Assembly: GCA_020524525.2 (NCBI GenBank)
Contig: CP129018.1
Coordinates: forward strand, 2,670,115-2,734,114
Direction of reading: 5' to 3'
Origin: Bacillus tianshenii
GTDB taxonomy: Bacteria; Bacillota; Bacilli; Bacillales; Bacillaceae_N
Length of the DNA stretch: 64,000 nt
A program made the position numbers and the translations under genes. The notes under the pieces are model-generated. The model was not told where the DNA came from. It searched no databases and saw only the letters and a program-made list of their open reading frames with translations. Positions 39,146 to 48,967 of the stretch are shown piece after piece (positions within the stretch are counted from its first letter, which is position 1; each line of letters begins with the position of its first letter).

Positions 39146-41548
39146 GTTTGTTTCACGTACATGTGAGTGAATGTCCCAAATTTCATCTGCATACTGTTGA
39201 ATGGTCCGATCGCTTGAGAACACACCTGACTTTGCAATATTTACAATTGCCTTTTTTAACCATTCTCTACGATTTTCATATGCATTACCGACCGCCATTT
39301 GTGCTCTTGCATAGCTTGCAAAATCTCGCAACACAAAGAATTCATCGTTTTGAACAAGCAATGAGTCATAAATTTGTTCAAACTCGCTACTTGTTGCCGG
39401 TAGTGAACCATTTACAAGCTGTTCAAGCACAGTGTGGATCCGTTTGTCATGATGGTAATATTCAAAAGAGTTATAACCACCTCTTTGCTGATATGCAAGG
39501 ACCTCATCTGCACTCAACCCAAATGTAAACATGTTATCATCACCGACAAGCTCATGAATTTCAATATTTGCTCCATCCATTGTTCCAAGTGTGATGGCTC
39601 CATTCATCATGAACTTCATATTTCCTGTGCCAGAAGCTTCTTTGCTTGCCGTTGAAATTTGTTCACTGACATCTGTAGCAGGTATTATATCCTCTGCAAG
39701 GGAGACACGGTAATTCTCCAAGAAAACAACTTTGAGGTAATCTCTTGTCTGTGGATCATGGTTAACTTTTTCAGCAAGAGTGTTAATCAATTTAATGATT
39801 TTCTTTGCATAATAATAACCTGGCGATGCCTTAGCTCCAAAAATAAATGTTCTTGGCGTGATACGATAATTCGGGTCTGCCTTCATTTGATTATACAAAT
39901 TCATAATATGAAGGATGTTTAACAATTGCCGTTTATAAGCATGAAGACGTTTCACTTGTACATCAAAGATGGAATGTTCATCAACAATAATACCGGTTTC
40001 CTCTTTAATTCGCTCTGCCAACTGTCGTTTATTTGCTTGCTTTACCTCATATATACTATCTTGAAATGGCTTATCGTTTGCATATCTTAATAATTGTTGA
40101 AGCTGTTTCGGTTCTTGAACCCACTCTTCACCAATTCTTTCGTTTATTAAGTCAGCAAGCTTCGGGTTTGCTTTTAATAACCAGCGACGATGAGTAATTC
40201 CATTTGTCTTATTGTTAAATTTAGATGGATAATATTCATAAAAAAGCCGCATTTCTCGTTTTTTCAAAATTTCTGTATGGATTCTTGCAACCCCATTGAT
40301 ACTATGGCTCCCAACAATAGCTAAATGGGCCATCTTCACCATATCATGAGCGATTATCGCCATTTCCTCGATTCTGCTCCAATCGTTAGGATAGTGCTCC
40401 CATAATTCACGACAGAACCGTTCATTAATTTCGTCAACAATCATATAAACGCGCGGTAATAATTTACTAAAGATATCCACTGGCCACTTTTCCAAAGCTT
40501 CAGAAAGCGTCGTATGATTTGTATAGGAAATTGTATTCGTAGTAATATGCCATGCCTCTTCCCAACCAAGCCCTTGTTCATCCATTAATAAGCGCATAAG
40601 CTCAGGAATTGCTAAGACTGGGTGAGTGTCATTCACATGAATGGCGACATTTTTATGAAAATCGCGAACATCATTCGATTTTAAATAAGACTTTAAAATA
40701 CTTTGTAATCCAGCTGAAACAAGGAAATATTGTTGTTTTAAACGAAGGATCTTTCCTTCCAAGTTCGTGTCATCAGGGTATAAAAATTCTGAAATCGCTT
40801 CTGTTTCCCGCTTATATTTCATCACTTCTCGGTCAGGGCGGTATGGTGAAGGCTCTGCACTCCAAAGACGCAAAGTGTTAACTGTTTTATTCTCATAGCC
40901 GATAACAGGCATATCATGCGGCACGGCTGTAACTGTTTCTGCATCCACATGGTGAAATGCCATTCTGCCGTTTGATGAGGATACGTCTACCCTTCCACCA
41001 AACTTTACTTCTACTGCAAGACCTGCCTTACGCACTTCCCATACATTCCCGTTTCGAAGCCACTGTTCAGGAAGTTCTACTTGATAGCCATTCACAATTT
41101 TTTGATCGAATAATCCATGCTTATAACGAATTCCACAGCCGTGTCCAGGGAGGGATAGTGACGCTAATGAATCAAGAAAACAAGCAGCAAGACGGCCTAA
41201 CCCGCCATTTCCAAGCCCTGCATCTACTTCTTGCTCTTCAAGCTCGTCTAGTTCAATACCTAAGTCACGTAATCCTGCTTCACAAACCTCTCTAACACCA
41301 AGGTTCATAAGGTTACTACCAAGTAATCGACCAAGCAAAAACTCAATCGAAAAATAGTAAACCTGCTTTTGCCCTTCAGCTCGGTAACGTTCATTTGTTT
41401 GAATCCAATCTTGGCTGGCATATTCTCGCACAAGCATTCCTAATGTTGCATATTGTTCTTGAGGAGTCGAATCATCAAAGCTCTTCCCATAAACACGCTC
41501 GAACTTATCCAAAAAACGCCTTTTAAATGCTTCTTTATTCGAAAACAT
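39143..41548 (-). CDS. glgP: Glycogen phosphorylase
   Basis: An 801-residue PLP enzyme that cuts glycogen with phosphate to give glucose 1-phosphate. The catalytic block is EASGTGNMKFMMNGAITLGT near 640, with the PLP-binding Lys in NMKFMMNG. Also visible are DAGLGNGGLGRLAACFLDSLA near 105 and the HTLSEALEKWP-type segment. Length matches B. subtilis GlgP. It is the last gene of the glgBCDAP operon, 41 bp after glgA. The AGGGAGTGG ribosome site is good. Confidence 0.97.
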   Translation of the reverse strand: MFSNKEAFKRRFLDKFERVYGKSFDDSTPQEQYATLGMLVREYASQDWIQTNERYRAEGQKQVYYFSIEFLLGRLLGSNLMNLGVREVCEAGLRDLGIELDELEEQEVDAGLGNGGLGRLAACFLDSLASLSLPGHGCGIRYKHGLFDQKIVNGYQVELPEQWLRNGNVWEVRKAGLAVEVKFGGRVDVSSSNGRMAFHHVDAETVTAVPHDMPVIGYENKTVNTLRLWSAEPSPYRPDREVMKYKRETEAISEFLYPDDTNLEGKILRLKQQYFLVSAGLQSILKSYLKSNDVRDFHKNVAIHVNDTHPVLAIPELMRLLMDEQGLGWEEAWHITTNTISYTNHTTLSEALEKWPVDIFSKLLPRVYMIVDEINERFCRELWEHYPNDWSRIEEMAIIAHDMVKMAHLAIVGSHSINGVARIHTEILKKREMRLFYEYYPSKFNNKTNGITHRRWLLKANPKLADLINERIGEEWVQEPKQLQQLLRYANDKPFQDSIYEVKQANKRQLAERIKEETGIIVDEHSIFDVQVKRLHAYKRQLLNILHIMNLYNQMKADPNYRITPRTFIFGAKASPGYYYAKKIIKLINTLAEKVNHDPQTRDYLKVVFLENYRVSLAEDIIPATDVSEQISTASKEASGTGNMKFMMNGAITLGTMDGANIEIHELVGDDNMFTFGLSADEVLAYQQRGGYNSFEYYHHDKRIHTVLEQLVNGSLPATSSEFEQIYDSLLVQNDEFFVLRDFASYARAQMAVGNAYENRREWLKKAIVNIAKSGVFSSDRTIQQYADEIWDIHSHVRETN

Positions 41549-41589
41549 CCAGCTTCCACTCCCTTATTATGAATGACCCTTTTTACTAA

Positions 41590-43020
41590 TCAACCCTTTA
41601 GGCTTGTGTATAACTCATCATATTCCTGTGCCGATTTCCGCCAGCTGTAATCCTGTTCCATTGCGTTACTCACTAACTTAGCCCATTTTTCTTGTTGATG
41701 ATAAAAATGAATCGCGCGTTCAATCGTAAATAACATGTCATGAGCATTGTAATTCTTAAAACTAAATCCATTTCCTTCTTCGGTATATTCATTATAAGCT
41801 GTGATTGTATCGTTTAGCCCACCTGTTTCACGGACAATCGGAATAGCACCATAACGAAGAGCAATCAACTGCCCCAAACCACACGGCTCAAACCTTGAAG
41901 GCATTAAGAACATATCTGCTCCCGCATAGATTTGGTGTGCTAACTCTTCACTAAACCCTACCCATGCCTTGACTTTCTCAGGATATTCACGCTCCATCTG
42001 TTTAAAGAACTGTTCAAACTGCCATTCACCTGTACCTAGAAGAACAAGCTGAACATCATTCTGCATTAACTCATGAAAAATACGGACAAAAAGATCGAGT
42101 CCTTTTTGTTGCGTTAACCGAGAAACGATAGCGATCACAGGTGTATTCTCTGCTTCTGGCAAGCCAGACACTCGCTGCAATGACAACTTATTTAAATTCT
42201 TATTTTCAAGTTCTTTACTTGAGTAAGGCTGAGAAAGATATGGATGATCTTTAGGATTATAGAGCTCAGAATCTATACCATTTACAATACCGTATAATTT
42301 ATATTGATGAGCTCGTAAAAATCCATCAAGACCCTCCCCATAATAAGGCATCAAAATTTCATTGCGATATGTAGGGCTCACCGTTGTGACGATATCAGAA
42401 GCAGCAATACCACCTTTCATAAAGTTCAGCTGTCCGTAAAATTCTAATTGTTCCATTGTGAAATAGGACTCATCCAAATTCAGAAGCTCATGAAGCATCT
42501 GCTTCGGAAAAACACCTTGAAACTGTAAATTATGAATCGTGAAAACCGTCCTAATATCTTGATACAGACGATTTCCACGATATTGGGCTTGCAATAAGAA
42601 ATTTACCATGGCAGTATGCCAATCATGAGAGTGAATAATATCAACTTCAAAGTCCAAGTATGGAATTGCTCTTAAAACAGCTTTCGAAAAGTAAGCAAAA
42701 CGCTCACCGTCATCGAAATCACCATATAAAGCAGGACGTTTAAAGTAATATTCGTTGTCAATAAAGTAATACGTAATATTGTCGTGTACCAATGTTTCAA
42801 GTCCAGCATATTGCTGACGCCAACCGACCTGCACATCAAACTCCGCTACCTCTTTCATCTTTTCTGTATACTCAGAGGAAATAAGTGCATATTTCGGAAG
42901 AATCACGCGAACTTCATGTCCAAGCCGCTTTAATTCTTTCGGAAGGGCGCCGGCAACATCTGCCAGCCCCCCTGACTTAATAAATGGTACACATTCTGAT
43001 ACGACAAACAATATATTCAC
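41590..43020 (-). CDS. glgA: Glycogen synthase (ADP-glucose)
   Basis: A 476-residue GT5 glycosyltransferase that extends alpha-1,4-glucan with ADP-glucose. The [16 protein letters not shown] motif (about 16-31) binds ADP-glucose (KxGGL), and the GT-B C-terminal domain has [12 protein letters not shown] and the EX7E motif [14 protein letters not shown]. The stop is followed by glgP and the start overlaps glgD by 4 bp, so it is translated as part of the block. Length is standard. ATG at 43020 is preceded by AGGAGCGATG-like sequence in glgD. Confidence 0.96.
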   Translation of the reverse strand: MNILFVVSECVPFIKSGGLADVAGALPKELKRLGHEVRVILPKYALISSEYTEKMKEVAEFDVQVGWRQQYAGLETLVHDNITYYFIDNEYYFKRPALYGDFDDGERFAYFSKAVLRAIPYLDFEVDIIHSHDWHTAMVNFLLQAQYRGNRLYQDIRTVFTIHNLQFQGVFPKQMLHELLNLDESYFTMEQLEFYGQLNFMKGGIAASDIVTTVSPTYRNEILMPYYGEGLDGFLRAHQYKLYGIVNGIDSELYNPKDHPYLSQPYSSKELENKNLNKLSLQRVSGLPEAENTPVIAIVSRLTQQKGLDLFVRIFHELMQNDVQLVLLGTGEWQFEQFFKQMEREYPEKVKAWVGFSEELAHQIYAGADMFLMPSRFEPCGLGQLIALRYGAIPIVRETGGLNDTITAYNEYTEEGNGFSFKNYNAHDMLFTIERAIHFYHQQEKWAKLVSNAMEQDYSWRKSAQEYDELYTSLKG

Positions 43021-44048
43021 GAGTTCATCATCGCTCCTTGTGTCATTCCTTTACGTACGACAACTGGAACCTGAGCGGTACCAATAACATGTGCGCCAGA
43101 TTGGATTCGTGCATCTTTGTCAATCACGGCTCCATCAATAATTGCGCCATCCTCTATCGTACATTTTTGCATAATTATGCTATTTTTAATAACAGCGCCT
43201 TTCCCAATATGTACAGCTCTAGATAAAATACTGCTATCTACAGTTCCATTTATGATACAGCCATTAGCAACTTGCGAGTTCGTAACCAATGCCTCTTTAC
43301 CATAGCGTGTTGGTGGTTCGTCTTTAACTTTTGTATAAATCGGATTTGCATTCAAAAACAGATTACGCCACATATCTGGGCACAGCATTTCCATACTATG
43401 TTTATAATAACTATCCACTGAATCAATAATTGCAGTATAGCCATCATGCTCATAGGAATGTATATTCAAACGGTCACGAAATACCGCAATAAAGTCACGC
43501 ATATTAATAAACGGTTCATATTTATAGGTTTGGATAAAATCAAGTAACAGTGACTTTTCTAAAATAGCAATATTTAATGGACGTCCTTGATAACAAACTT
43601 CTGTTATATCTGCATGACTTTCGATATGGCGATTTAAAACCTTTTTAAAATCAAGGTTATAAATAACATTACTATCCGCAATCACTGCATATTTCTGTTG
43701 AGTTCGATAGAAGTAGTCAATATGGTGTTGAAAGTAATCAAAGAAGCCGTTGAAATATTCCTGCCCTGATGTTGGAGGGAAAAAGAAAAGGCCACCGCGT
43801 TTACGGTTTAAATCCCAATCACGTCCAGAACCAAGATGGTCCATTAATGAGCGGAAACGATCTTTTGTAAAGATAGCTACACTATGGATGCCTGAATTCA
43901 CTAAGTTTGAAAGCGTAAAATCAATTAAGCGATACCGTCCACCAAACGGCACAGCAGCTAACGACCGGACTTCTGTTAAATCTCTCATCGCCTTTGTCTC
44001 CGTCATTGCATCAATGATTCCAAGCATTGTTTTACGCAACCGATACAC
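43017..44048 (-). CDS. glgD: GlgD subunit of glucose-1-phosphate adenylyltransferase
   Basis: A 343-residue nucleotidyltransferase-like protein with a C-terminal left-handed beta-helix. It keeps [21 protein letters not shown] but the N-terminal catalytic loop GGxGxRL of GlgC is replaced by [13 protein letters not shown], so it is not itself active. In Bacillus and Geobacillus GlgD partners with GlgC and raises its activity. It lies between glgC and glgA and overlaps glgA by 4 bp. The AAGGGG ribosome site precedes the ATG. Confidence 0.95.
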   Translation of the reverse strand: MYRLRKTMLGIIDAMTETKAMRDLTEVRSLAAVPFGGRYRLIDFTLSNLVNSGIHSVAIFTKDRFRSLMDHLGSGRDWDLNRKRGGLFFFPPTSGQEYFNGFFDYFQHHIDYFYRTQQKYAVIADSNVIYNLDFKKVLNRHIESHADITEVCYQGRPLNIAILEKSLLLDFIQTYKYEPFINMRDFIAVFRDRLNIHSYEHDGYTAIIDSVDSYYKHSMEMLCPDMWRNLFLNANPIYTKVKDEPPTRYGKEALVTNSQVANGCIINGTVDSSILSRAVHIGKGAVIKNSIIMQKCTIEDGAIIDGAVIDKDARIQSGAHVIGTAQVPVVVRKGMTQGAMMNS

Positions 44049-44110
44049 CCCTTTTAATTAGTAAAGAATCATTTTTTATCGGAATAGCTCTGTACCTACA
44101 CCTAACAATT

Positions 44111-45253
44111 TTATGTTGGGACTACATCCTCTTTCGCCACTAATACGATTTGGTCAGTACCTTCTTCAGGACGAATAACTGTTCCATCCTCAACTTTCAT
44201 ACCATCTGCAACAATTGCTCTTTCTATTACACAATTATTCCCAATTGTTGCACCTGGCATAACAATCGTATCTTTCAAAACACTTCCCTCTCCGATACTA
44301 ACTCCCGGGAACAGTACAGAGTGTTCTACAGTTCCCAACACAAAACAGCCTTCATTTACAAGTGATTCTTTAACTATAGCTTGAGGTGCGATATATTGAG
44401 GCGGCTGATTTGGGTTCACCGAATAAATGCGCCATTGATGGTCATTAAGCTGAAGCTCGGGTGTTTCTTCTAACAAGTCCATGTTTGCTTCCCATAAACT
44501 TTTTACTGTTCCAACGTCTTTCCAATAACCATTGAAAGGATACGTCGTTAACTTTAGTTTTTCTTCAAGTAATAATGGAATAACATCCTTCCCAAAGTCA
44601 TGAGAGGAGTCTACATTTCGATTGTCCATCTCTAAATATTTTTTAAGTACAGGCCACCTAAAGACATAGACACCCATTGAAGCTAAATTGTTTTTTGGTT
44701 TTGCAGGTTTTTCTTCGAATTCAATAACTTCCATATTTTCATTCGTATTCATAATGCCAAAGCGACTTGCTTCGTCCCACGGCACTTCAATCACCGAGAT
44801 CGTGCAATCTGCATTTTTTTCAATATGATAATCAAGAAGTAGCGAATAATCCATTTTATAAATGTGATCGCCAGAAAGGATAAGAACATGTTCCGGCTGG
44901 TACTGTTCGATGAAATTAAGGTTTTGATAGATTGCATTTGCAGTCCCTTTGTACCAACGGCCGCCATCTCGCTCCATATACGGAGGAAGAACGGTCACCC
45001 CGCCATGCTTTCTATCTAAATCCCATGCACTTCCAATACCAATATAGGCATTTAAGACAAGTGGTTGGTATTGCGTCAGGACACCAACAGTATCAATATT
45101 AGAGTTTGTGCAATTACTTAGTGGAAAATCAATAATCCGATACTTTCCTCCAAACGGCACGGCAGGCTTCGCTATGTTTCTTGTCAGCAAACTGAGCCTG
45201 CTCCCCTGTCCCCCAGCCAGTAACATCGCTACACATTTTTTCTGGTGCATCAT
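44111..45253 (-). CDS. glgC: Glucose-1-phosphate adenylyltransferase, catalytic subunit
   Basis: A 380-residue ADP-glucose pyrophosphorylase, first committed step of glycogen synthesis. It has the catalytic loop [12 protein letters not shown], the [15 protein letters not shown] motif, GTANAIYQN and [11 protein letters not shown], and a C-terminal beta-helix. The ATG at 45253 yields exactly the B. subtilis length and has AAGGGAG about 10 bp upstream; the frame extends further without a reason to start there. The start lies 125 bp inside the annotated glgB frame, so part of the sequence is coded in two frames. Confidence 0.95.
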   Translation of the reverse strand: MMHQKKCVAMLLAGGQGSRLSLLTRNIAKPAVPFGGKYRIIDFPLSNCTNSNIDTVGVLTQYQPLVLNAYIGIGSAWDLDRKHGGVTVLPPYMERDGGRWYKGTANAIYQNLNFIEQYQPEHVLILSGDHIYKMDYSLLLDYHIEKNADCTISVIEVPWDEASRFGIMNTNENMEVIEFEEKPAKPKNNLASMGVYVFRWPVLKKYLEMDNRNVDSSHDFGKDVIPLLLEEKLKLTTYPFNGYWKDVGTVKSLWEANMDLLEETPELQLNDHQWRIYSVNPNQPPQYIAPQAIVKESLVNEGCFVLGTVEHSVLFPGVSIGEGSVLKDTIVMPGATIGNNCVIERAIVADGMKVEDGTVIRPEEGTDQIVLVAKEDVVPT

Positions 45254-47135
45254 TATCGTTACGCTCCCTTCGCTTCTTCTTAAATACGATAAAGGCAAAC
45301 GGCGGAATTGAAATTTCCATCTGACACGGTTGACGGTGATAAGGTTCAGCAATACTCTTTATCTTCGGCTTATTCCTTCTACCAGTCCCACCAAACACTT
45401 CTGCATCACTTGAAAAGACTTCTTGATAGACTCCCTCTTCAGGTACGCCAATTTTGTATTTCTCAAATTCAAATGGACTAAAGTTAAATACAAATACTAA
45501 GCGCTCTTCTAACCCCTTTCCATTTCGCACAAAAAGGAGAATTCGCTGATGAGCATTATCAGGTTCGATCCATTCGAACCCTTCAGGCTGATCATCGCAT
45601 TCCCAAAGCGCAGGCTCATTTCGGTAAAACTCTAACAACGCTCTACTATATTCATGTGTTGCACGATGCATGCGAAAATCTAGTAAATTCCAATCAAGGT
45701 CTTCAAGGTCTTTCCATTCATCAAACTGTCCAAATTCACTTCCCATAAAAAGCAGCTTTTTACCTGGATGAGCCGTCATAAACCCTAATAAGAGCCGTAG
45801 TTGGGCAAATTTTTCTTCGTACGTACCTGGCATTTTATTTAATAGGGAACGTTTGCCGTGAACGACTTCATCATGGGAAAAAGGCAAGATAAATTTTTCA
45901 GAATAAGCATAGACCATGGAAAAGGTCATCAAATTATGCCAGCTCTTTCGCTCGTGAACATCCTTTTCCATGTATTTCAAGATGTCATTCATCCAACCCA
46001 TATTCCATTTATAAGTAAAGCCCAGCCCGCCTTCAGATGGTTCGGATGTAACCTTCGACCAATCTGTTGAATCTTCTGCAATCATTAATACACTATCATC
46101 GTAATGATTGACAGCTTGGTTCAATTTTTGCAAAAACTTAACCGCATATTCATTCTTATAATATCCACCGTCTCCGTGCATATCCCAAAAAAGCATATTC
46201 GCCACTGCATCAACGCGAAAACCATCAATATGATATTTATCCATCCAAAAAATCGCATTGGAGATTAGAAAGCTATGAATTTCACTTTTCCCAAGGTCAA
46301 AGTTAGCCGTTCCCCATACTTCATTCTCTCTTACATATCCATTCTCATATTCAAATAGTGGTTCCCCATCAAACATAAATAACCCGTGCCCATCTTTGCA
46401 GAAATGGCCAGGAACCCAATCTAAGATGACTCCAATCCCCTTTTGGTGGCATCGATCGACAAACGCCATGAATTCATGTGGTGTTCCATAACGACTCGTC
46501 GCTGAATAATAACCTGTTCCTTGATAACCCCACGAGCGATCGAATGGATGTTCGATTATCGGAAGTAGTTCAATATGGGTAAAACCTTGCTCTACAACGT
46601 AATCCACAAGCAGGTCCGCTAACTCTACATAAGAATAAAGTGAACCGTCCTCTTTCTTTCTCCATGTACCGAGATGAACTTCATAGATAAACATCGGCTT
46701 AGAAGCATCTTTATCAAATTGACGCTTAAGCATCCACTCTTCATCCTTCCATTCGTACCCTTCTAGATCATATACAATGGAAGCTGTTTTAGGTCGTAAT
46801 TCTGAGAAAAATGCAAACGGATCACATTTATGCAGCACGTCGCCTGATGCTGTAGTAATTTCATATTTATAATGATCACCTATAGAAACATTGGAAAAAA
46901 AGCACGACCAAATTCCTTCATTATTTACTCTTTTTAACTCGAAGCCTTCACGATTCCAACCATTAAATTCTCCAATAACGGCTACTTTCTTCGCATGAGG
47001 TGCCCAAACAGTAAAGCGCACACCATTCAACCCATTTTCAGTTGCGATATGCGCACCGAAAGTACAATAACTTTGAAATAATCGGCCTTCATGAAATAAG
47101 AAACTCTCAAATGAAGTAGGATGAATTGCTGTCAA
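45129..47135 (-). CDS. glgB: 1,4-alpha-glucan branching enzyme with C-terminal extension
   Basis: A GH13 branching enzyme, 668 residues from the TTG at 47135 (GAGG 9 bp upstream) or 678 from an ATG at 47165. After an N-terminal CBM48 module ([20 protein letters not shown]), the barrel has the nucleophile in [10 protein letters not shown], the acid Glu in MIAEDSTDW and [20 protein letters not shown]. subtilis GlgB ends soon after the PPYGISIL segment; here the equivalent [15 protein letters not shown] is followed by about 40 more residues that overlap the 5' end of glgC in another frame. A frameshift near the end, or a true extension, are both possible. It heads the glg operon. Confidence 0.94.
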   Translation of the reverse strand: MTAIHPTSFESFLFHEGRLFQSYCTFGAHIATENGLNGVRFTVWAPHAKKVAVIGEFNGWNREGFELKRVNNEGIWSCFFSNVSIGDHYKYEITTASGDVLHKCDPFAFFSELRPKTASIVYDLEGYEWKDEEWMLKRQFDKDASKPMFIYEVHLGTWRKKEDGSLYSYVELADLLVDYVVEQGFTHIELLPIIEHPFDRSWGYQGTGYYSATSRYGTPHEFMAFVDRCHQKGIGVILDWVPGHFCKDGHGLFMFDGEPLFEYENGYVRENEVWGTANFDLGKSEIHSFLISNAIFWMDKYHIDGFRVDAVANMLFWDMHGDGGYYKNEYAVKFLQKLNQAVNHYDDSVLMIAEDSTDWSKVTSEPSEGGLGFTYKWNMGWMNDILKYMEKDVHERKSWHNLMTFSMVYAYSEKFILPFSHDEVVHGKRSLLNKMPGTYEEKFAQLRLLLGFMTAHPGKKLLFMGSEFGQFDEWKDLEDLDWNLLDFRMHRATHEYSRALLEFYRNEPALWECDDQPEGFEWIEPDNAHQRILLFVRNGKGLEERLVFVFNFSPFEFEKYKIGVPEEGVYQEVFSSDAEVFGGTGRRNKPKIKSIAEPYHRQPCQMEISIPPFAFIVFKKKRRERNDNDAPEKMCSDVTGWGTGEQAQFADKKHSEACRAVWRKVSDY

Positions 47136-47187
47136 GATTAGATGCCTCGCTTTCTTTTCAGTCATCCAACACAAAATAATATACGAA

Positions 47188-47203
47188 AACTATTTAAATA
47201 GTT
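47188..47203 (-). promoter_or_regulatory. Perfect 16-bp palindrome upstream of glgB
   Basis: AACTATTTAAATAGTT is its own reverse complement. On the minus strand it begins just before a possible promoter with TATATT at about 47181-47186, so it could be an operator for the glycogen operon. No regulator is known to me. Confidence 0.4.
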
Positions 47204-47337
47204 AATTCAATAAAAATAAAAGTATCCCTCTTTTTGAAACGTTAAAATATTATGAAAATAATTAAGAGAATATTGAGAAAAGATGTTTGATAAGTAAAAA
47301 GTCCGGGGAATAAAATCTGTGAGACGAAAGTTATAGA

Positions 47338-47371
47338 TAGAAAAAAATAGAGAAGACAGGGTGCCTTCTCT
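47338..47371 (-). terminator. Terminator of the candidate small RNA
   Basis: AGAGAAG (complement of 47365-47371) pairs with CTTCTCT (complement of 47349-47355), followed by a T7 tract at 47341-47347 on the minus strand. Confidence 0.75.
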
Positions 47372-47412
47372 TAATAAAATAGTACCTCAATTTGAGGATT
47401 TGTCTACCAACC
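47342..47412 (-). ncRNA. Candidate small RNA or glgB leader
   Basis: Minus strand: TTGCCT (47442-47447) and TATACT (47419-47424) with a 17-bp spacer form a promoter. About 40 nt after the predicted start a terminator hairpin AGAGAAG/CTTCTCT is followed by TTTTTTT. Between them lies a hairpin CCTCAA-TT-GAGG. No reading frame is present. The roughly 70-nt product could be a small RNA, or a terminated leader of glgB 200 bp downstream. Confidence 0.5.
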
Positions 47413-47544
47413 AACCTCAGTATAGCAAAACCGTAAAAAGAAGGCAATTATGCTTTTAAAAGGAATTAGATATATATTTAGGCTCTATTACAACATTTTT
47501 CTATTGAACTCTCTTACGTTTAAATAGAAACCTTTCATATTTAC

Positions 47545-47582
47545 AGCAAAAAACCCCTTTACCTAAAAAGGTAAAGGGGTTT
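47545..47582 (-). terminator. Terminator of the tRNA operon
   Basis: Perfect 14-bp stem AAACCCCTTTACCT/AGGTAAAGGGGTTT with a 4-base loop, 7 bp after tRNA-Glu, then TTTTGC on the minus strand. Confidence 0.9.
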
Positions 47583-47589
47583 ATAGAAG

Positions 47590-47661
47590 TGACCCGTACG
47601 GGATTCGAACCCGTGTTACCGCCGTGAAAGGGCGGTGTCTTAACCACTTGACCAACGGGCC
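47590..47661 (-). tRNA. trnE: tRNA-Glu (TTC)
   Basis: Minus strand starts GGCCCGTTGGTCAAGTGG and ends GTACGGGTCA. The anticodon loop CTTTCAC contains TTC. All four arms pair, with TTCGAATC in the T arm. The CCA end is not encoded. Last gene of a four-tRNA operon. Confidence 0.97.
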
Positions 47662-47684
47662 ATGATCATTTTCTTGTAAGTGTC

Positions 47685-47775
47685 TGGCGGAGAAGGAGGG
47701 ATTTGAACCCTCGCGCCGTTCACACGACCTACTCCCTTAGCAGGGGAGCCCCTTCAGCCACTTGGGTACTTCTCC
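47685..47775 (-). tRNA. trnS: tRNA-Ser (GCT)
   Basis: A 91-nt class II tRNA with a long variable arm (TAGGTCGTGTGAACGGCGC region), acceptor GGAGAAG/CTTCTCC and encoded GCCA end. The anticodon loop CTGCTAA holds GCT. Confidence 0.97.
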
Positions 47776-47785
47776 CTTTTAGAGA

Positions 47786-47862
47786 TGGCGGTCCGGACGG
47801 GACTCGAACCCGCGACCTCCTGCGTGACAGGCAGGCATTCTAACCAACTGAACTACCGGACC
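47786..47862 (-). tRNA. trnD: tRNA-Asp (GTC)
   Basis: 77 nt including CCA. Acceptor GGTCCGG/CCGGACC, anticodon loop CTGTCAC with GTC, T arm GGTTCGAGTCC. Confidence 0.97.
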
Positions 47863-47867
47863 AATTA

Positions 47868-47943
47868 TGGTGGAGGATGACGGGATCGAACCGCCGACCC
47901 CCTGCTTGTAAGGCAGGTGCTCTCCCAGCTGAGCTAATCCTCC
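47868..47943 (-). tRNA. trnV: tRNA-Val (TAC)
   Basis: 76 nt including CCA. Acceptor GGAGGAT/ATCCTCC, anticodon loop CTTACAA with TAC, T arm GGTTCGATCCC. First gene of the operon. Confidence 0.97.
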
Positions 47944-47979
47944 GAGCTATATTATTTGCTTTGTCAAATCGACTTTAGT

Positions 47980-48009
47980 AATATACCATGCTCTTAAATA
48001 GCCTGTCAA
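47980..48009 (-). promoter_or_regulatory. Promoter of the tRNA operon
   Basis: Minus strand TTGACA (48004-48009), 18-bp spacer, TATATT (47980-47985), about 40 bp before tRNA-Val. Confidence 0.8.
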
Positions 48010-48089
48010 TAACTTCACAAGAAAAAAATTCCCTCTTTTGTTATAATAGATAATATGAAAACATATTATGAAGAAGTGAGGAAATTTTT

Positions 48090-48701
48090 TTGCTAATCGA
48101 TACTGGCGAACGCGTCGTTCCAGAGTTTATGAAACCAATTAACCGCCTCCTATTAGAGCATGTTGCTCGTTATGATTTTGCCATTCATTATTCAAATGGA
48201 CGTCTGTTAGATATTGCCTGCGGGGTAGGCTATGGAGCCCAAATGATTGCAAAGGCTGCAAAAAGCCGTTTAAATGAAATTGTTGCTGTTGATCTATCTG
48301 AAGAAACAATTGAATATGCACGTGGAAGATACCACCACCCACTTATTTCCTACCGAGTATACAACGCTGAAGATAAACAGCTTCCTGAACAATTAGGGTT
48401 ATTCGATACAATTGTTAGCTTTGAAACACTCGAACACTTGCCAAACGATCGTCAATTCTTATCTAACCTCTATTCAATGTTGAAGCCAGGGGGACAGCTA
48501 ATCCTTTCAACTCCGTTTGGGGAAGGACGTGGAAAGCCATGTGGTTCTCCCTTTCATGTTCATCAACTTAAAATCGAAGAATTCCAGAGCTTATTTGCTC
48601 AATATAAGGAAACAGAATTTTACTTTCAACGTGGTTCGCTAATTGAACCACAGCGGAAAAACATTGAATACCCAGTAGGCATTGCCGTTTGCACAAAATA
48701 A
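48090..48701 (+). CDS. Class I SAM-dependent methyltransferase
   Basis: A 203-residue methyltransferase. Motif I is LLDIACGVGYGAQMI (about 39-53), followed by VAVDLSEETIEYAR and the post-I segment FDTIVSFETLEHLPND; STPFGEGRG is the later strand. This layout (UbiE/Coq5-like, Methyltransf_11) does not reveal the substrate. The start is TTG at 48090 with GTGAGG about 9 bp upstream. It is divergent from the tRNA operon and followed by a small zinc-finger gene on the same strand, without a terminator between them, so the two may share a transcript. Confidence 0.85.
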   Translation: MLIDTGERVVPEFMKPINRLLLEHVARYDFAIHYSNGRLLDIACGVGYGAQMIAKAAKSRLNEIVAVDLSEETIEYARGRYHHPLISYRVYNAEDKQLPEQLGLFDTIVSFETLEHLPNDRQFLSNLYSMLKPGGQLILSTPFGEGRGKPCGSPFHVHQLKIEEFQSLFAQYKETEFYFQRGSLIEPQRKNIEYPVGIAVCTK

Positions 48702-48784
48702 CACTTTCGGCTATTTGTTTTTTTACAGCGAGATAAGGGAAAACTAAACATAACAAAATTTATTTTCAAGAAAGGAACTGAGCA

Positions 48785-48919
48785 TTGACCGTCTTAATTA
48801 TTTGCCAGCACTGCAAAGGTAGCGGAAAATTAACCAAGCTCCCCTTTCTGCCAATGCAGAAAGAATGTCCACATTGTGATGGAAGTGGCAAAGTAGATTC
48901 ACTCCGAACTGTGAAATAG
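48785..48919 (+). CDS. Small DnaJ-type zinc-finger protein, 44 residues
   Basis: A TTG at 48785 with AAAGGA 8 bp upstream opens a 44-residue frame with two CxxCxGxG motifs: CQHCKGSGK and CPHCDGSGK, spaced 19 residues apart. This is the pattern of DnaJ-type zinc ribbons and of the B. subtilis anti-TRAP protein, where pairs of such motifs bind one zinc. The rest is short and basic. It follows the methyltransferase by 83 bp and ends in a strong terminator. A regulatory or RNA-binding role is possible; the sequence shows only the zinc-binding motifs. Confidence 0.82.
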   Translation: MTVLIICQHCKGSGKLTKLPFLPMQKECPHCDGSGKVDSLRTVK

Positions 48920-48920
48920 A

Positions 48921-48960
48921 AGAAAGCCCCTGCCAATTTGAAGCAGCGGGCTTTCTTTAT
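48921..48960 (+). terminator. Terminator after the zinc-finger peptide
   Basis: AGAAAGCCC/GGGCTTTCT with an inner CTGC/GCAG pair, then TTTATT. Confidence 0.85.
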
Positions 48961-48967
48961 TGAGAGA

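Noticed and set aside
47136-47200. Sigma-E promoter for the glycogen operon
   Set aside because: CGTATATTA resembles a -10 element but no matching -35 at the right distance was found.
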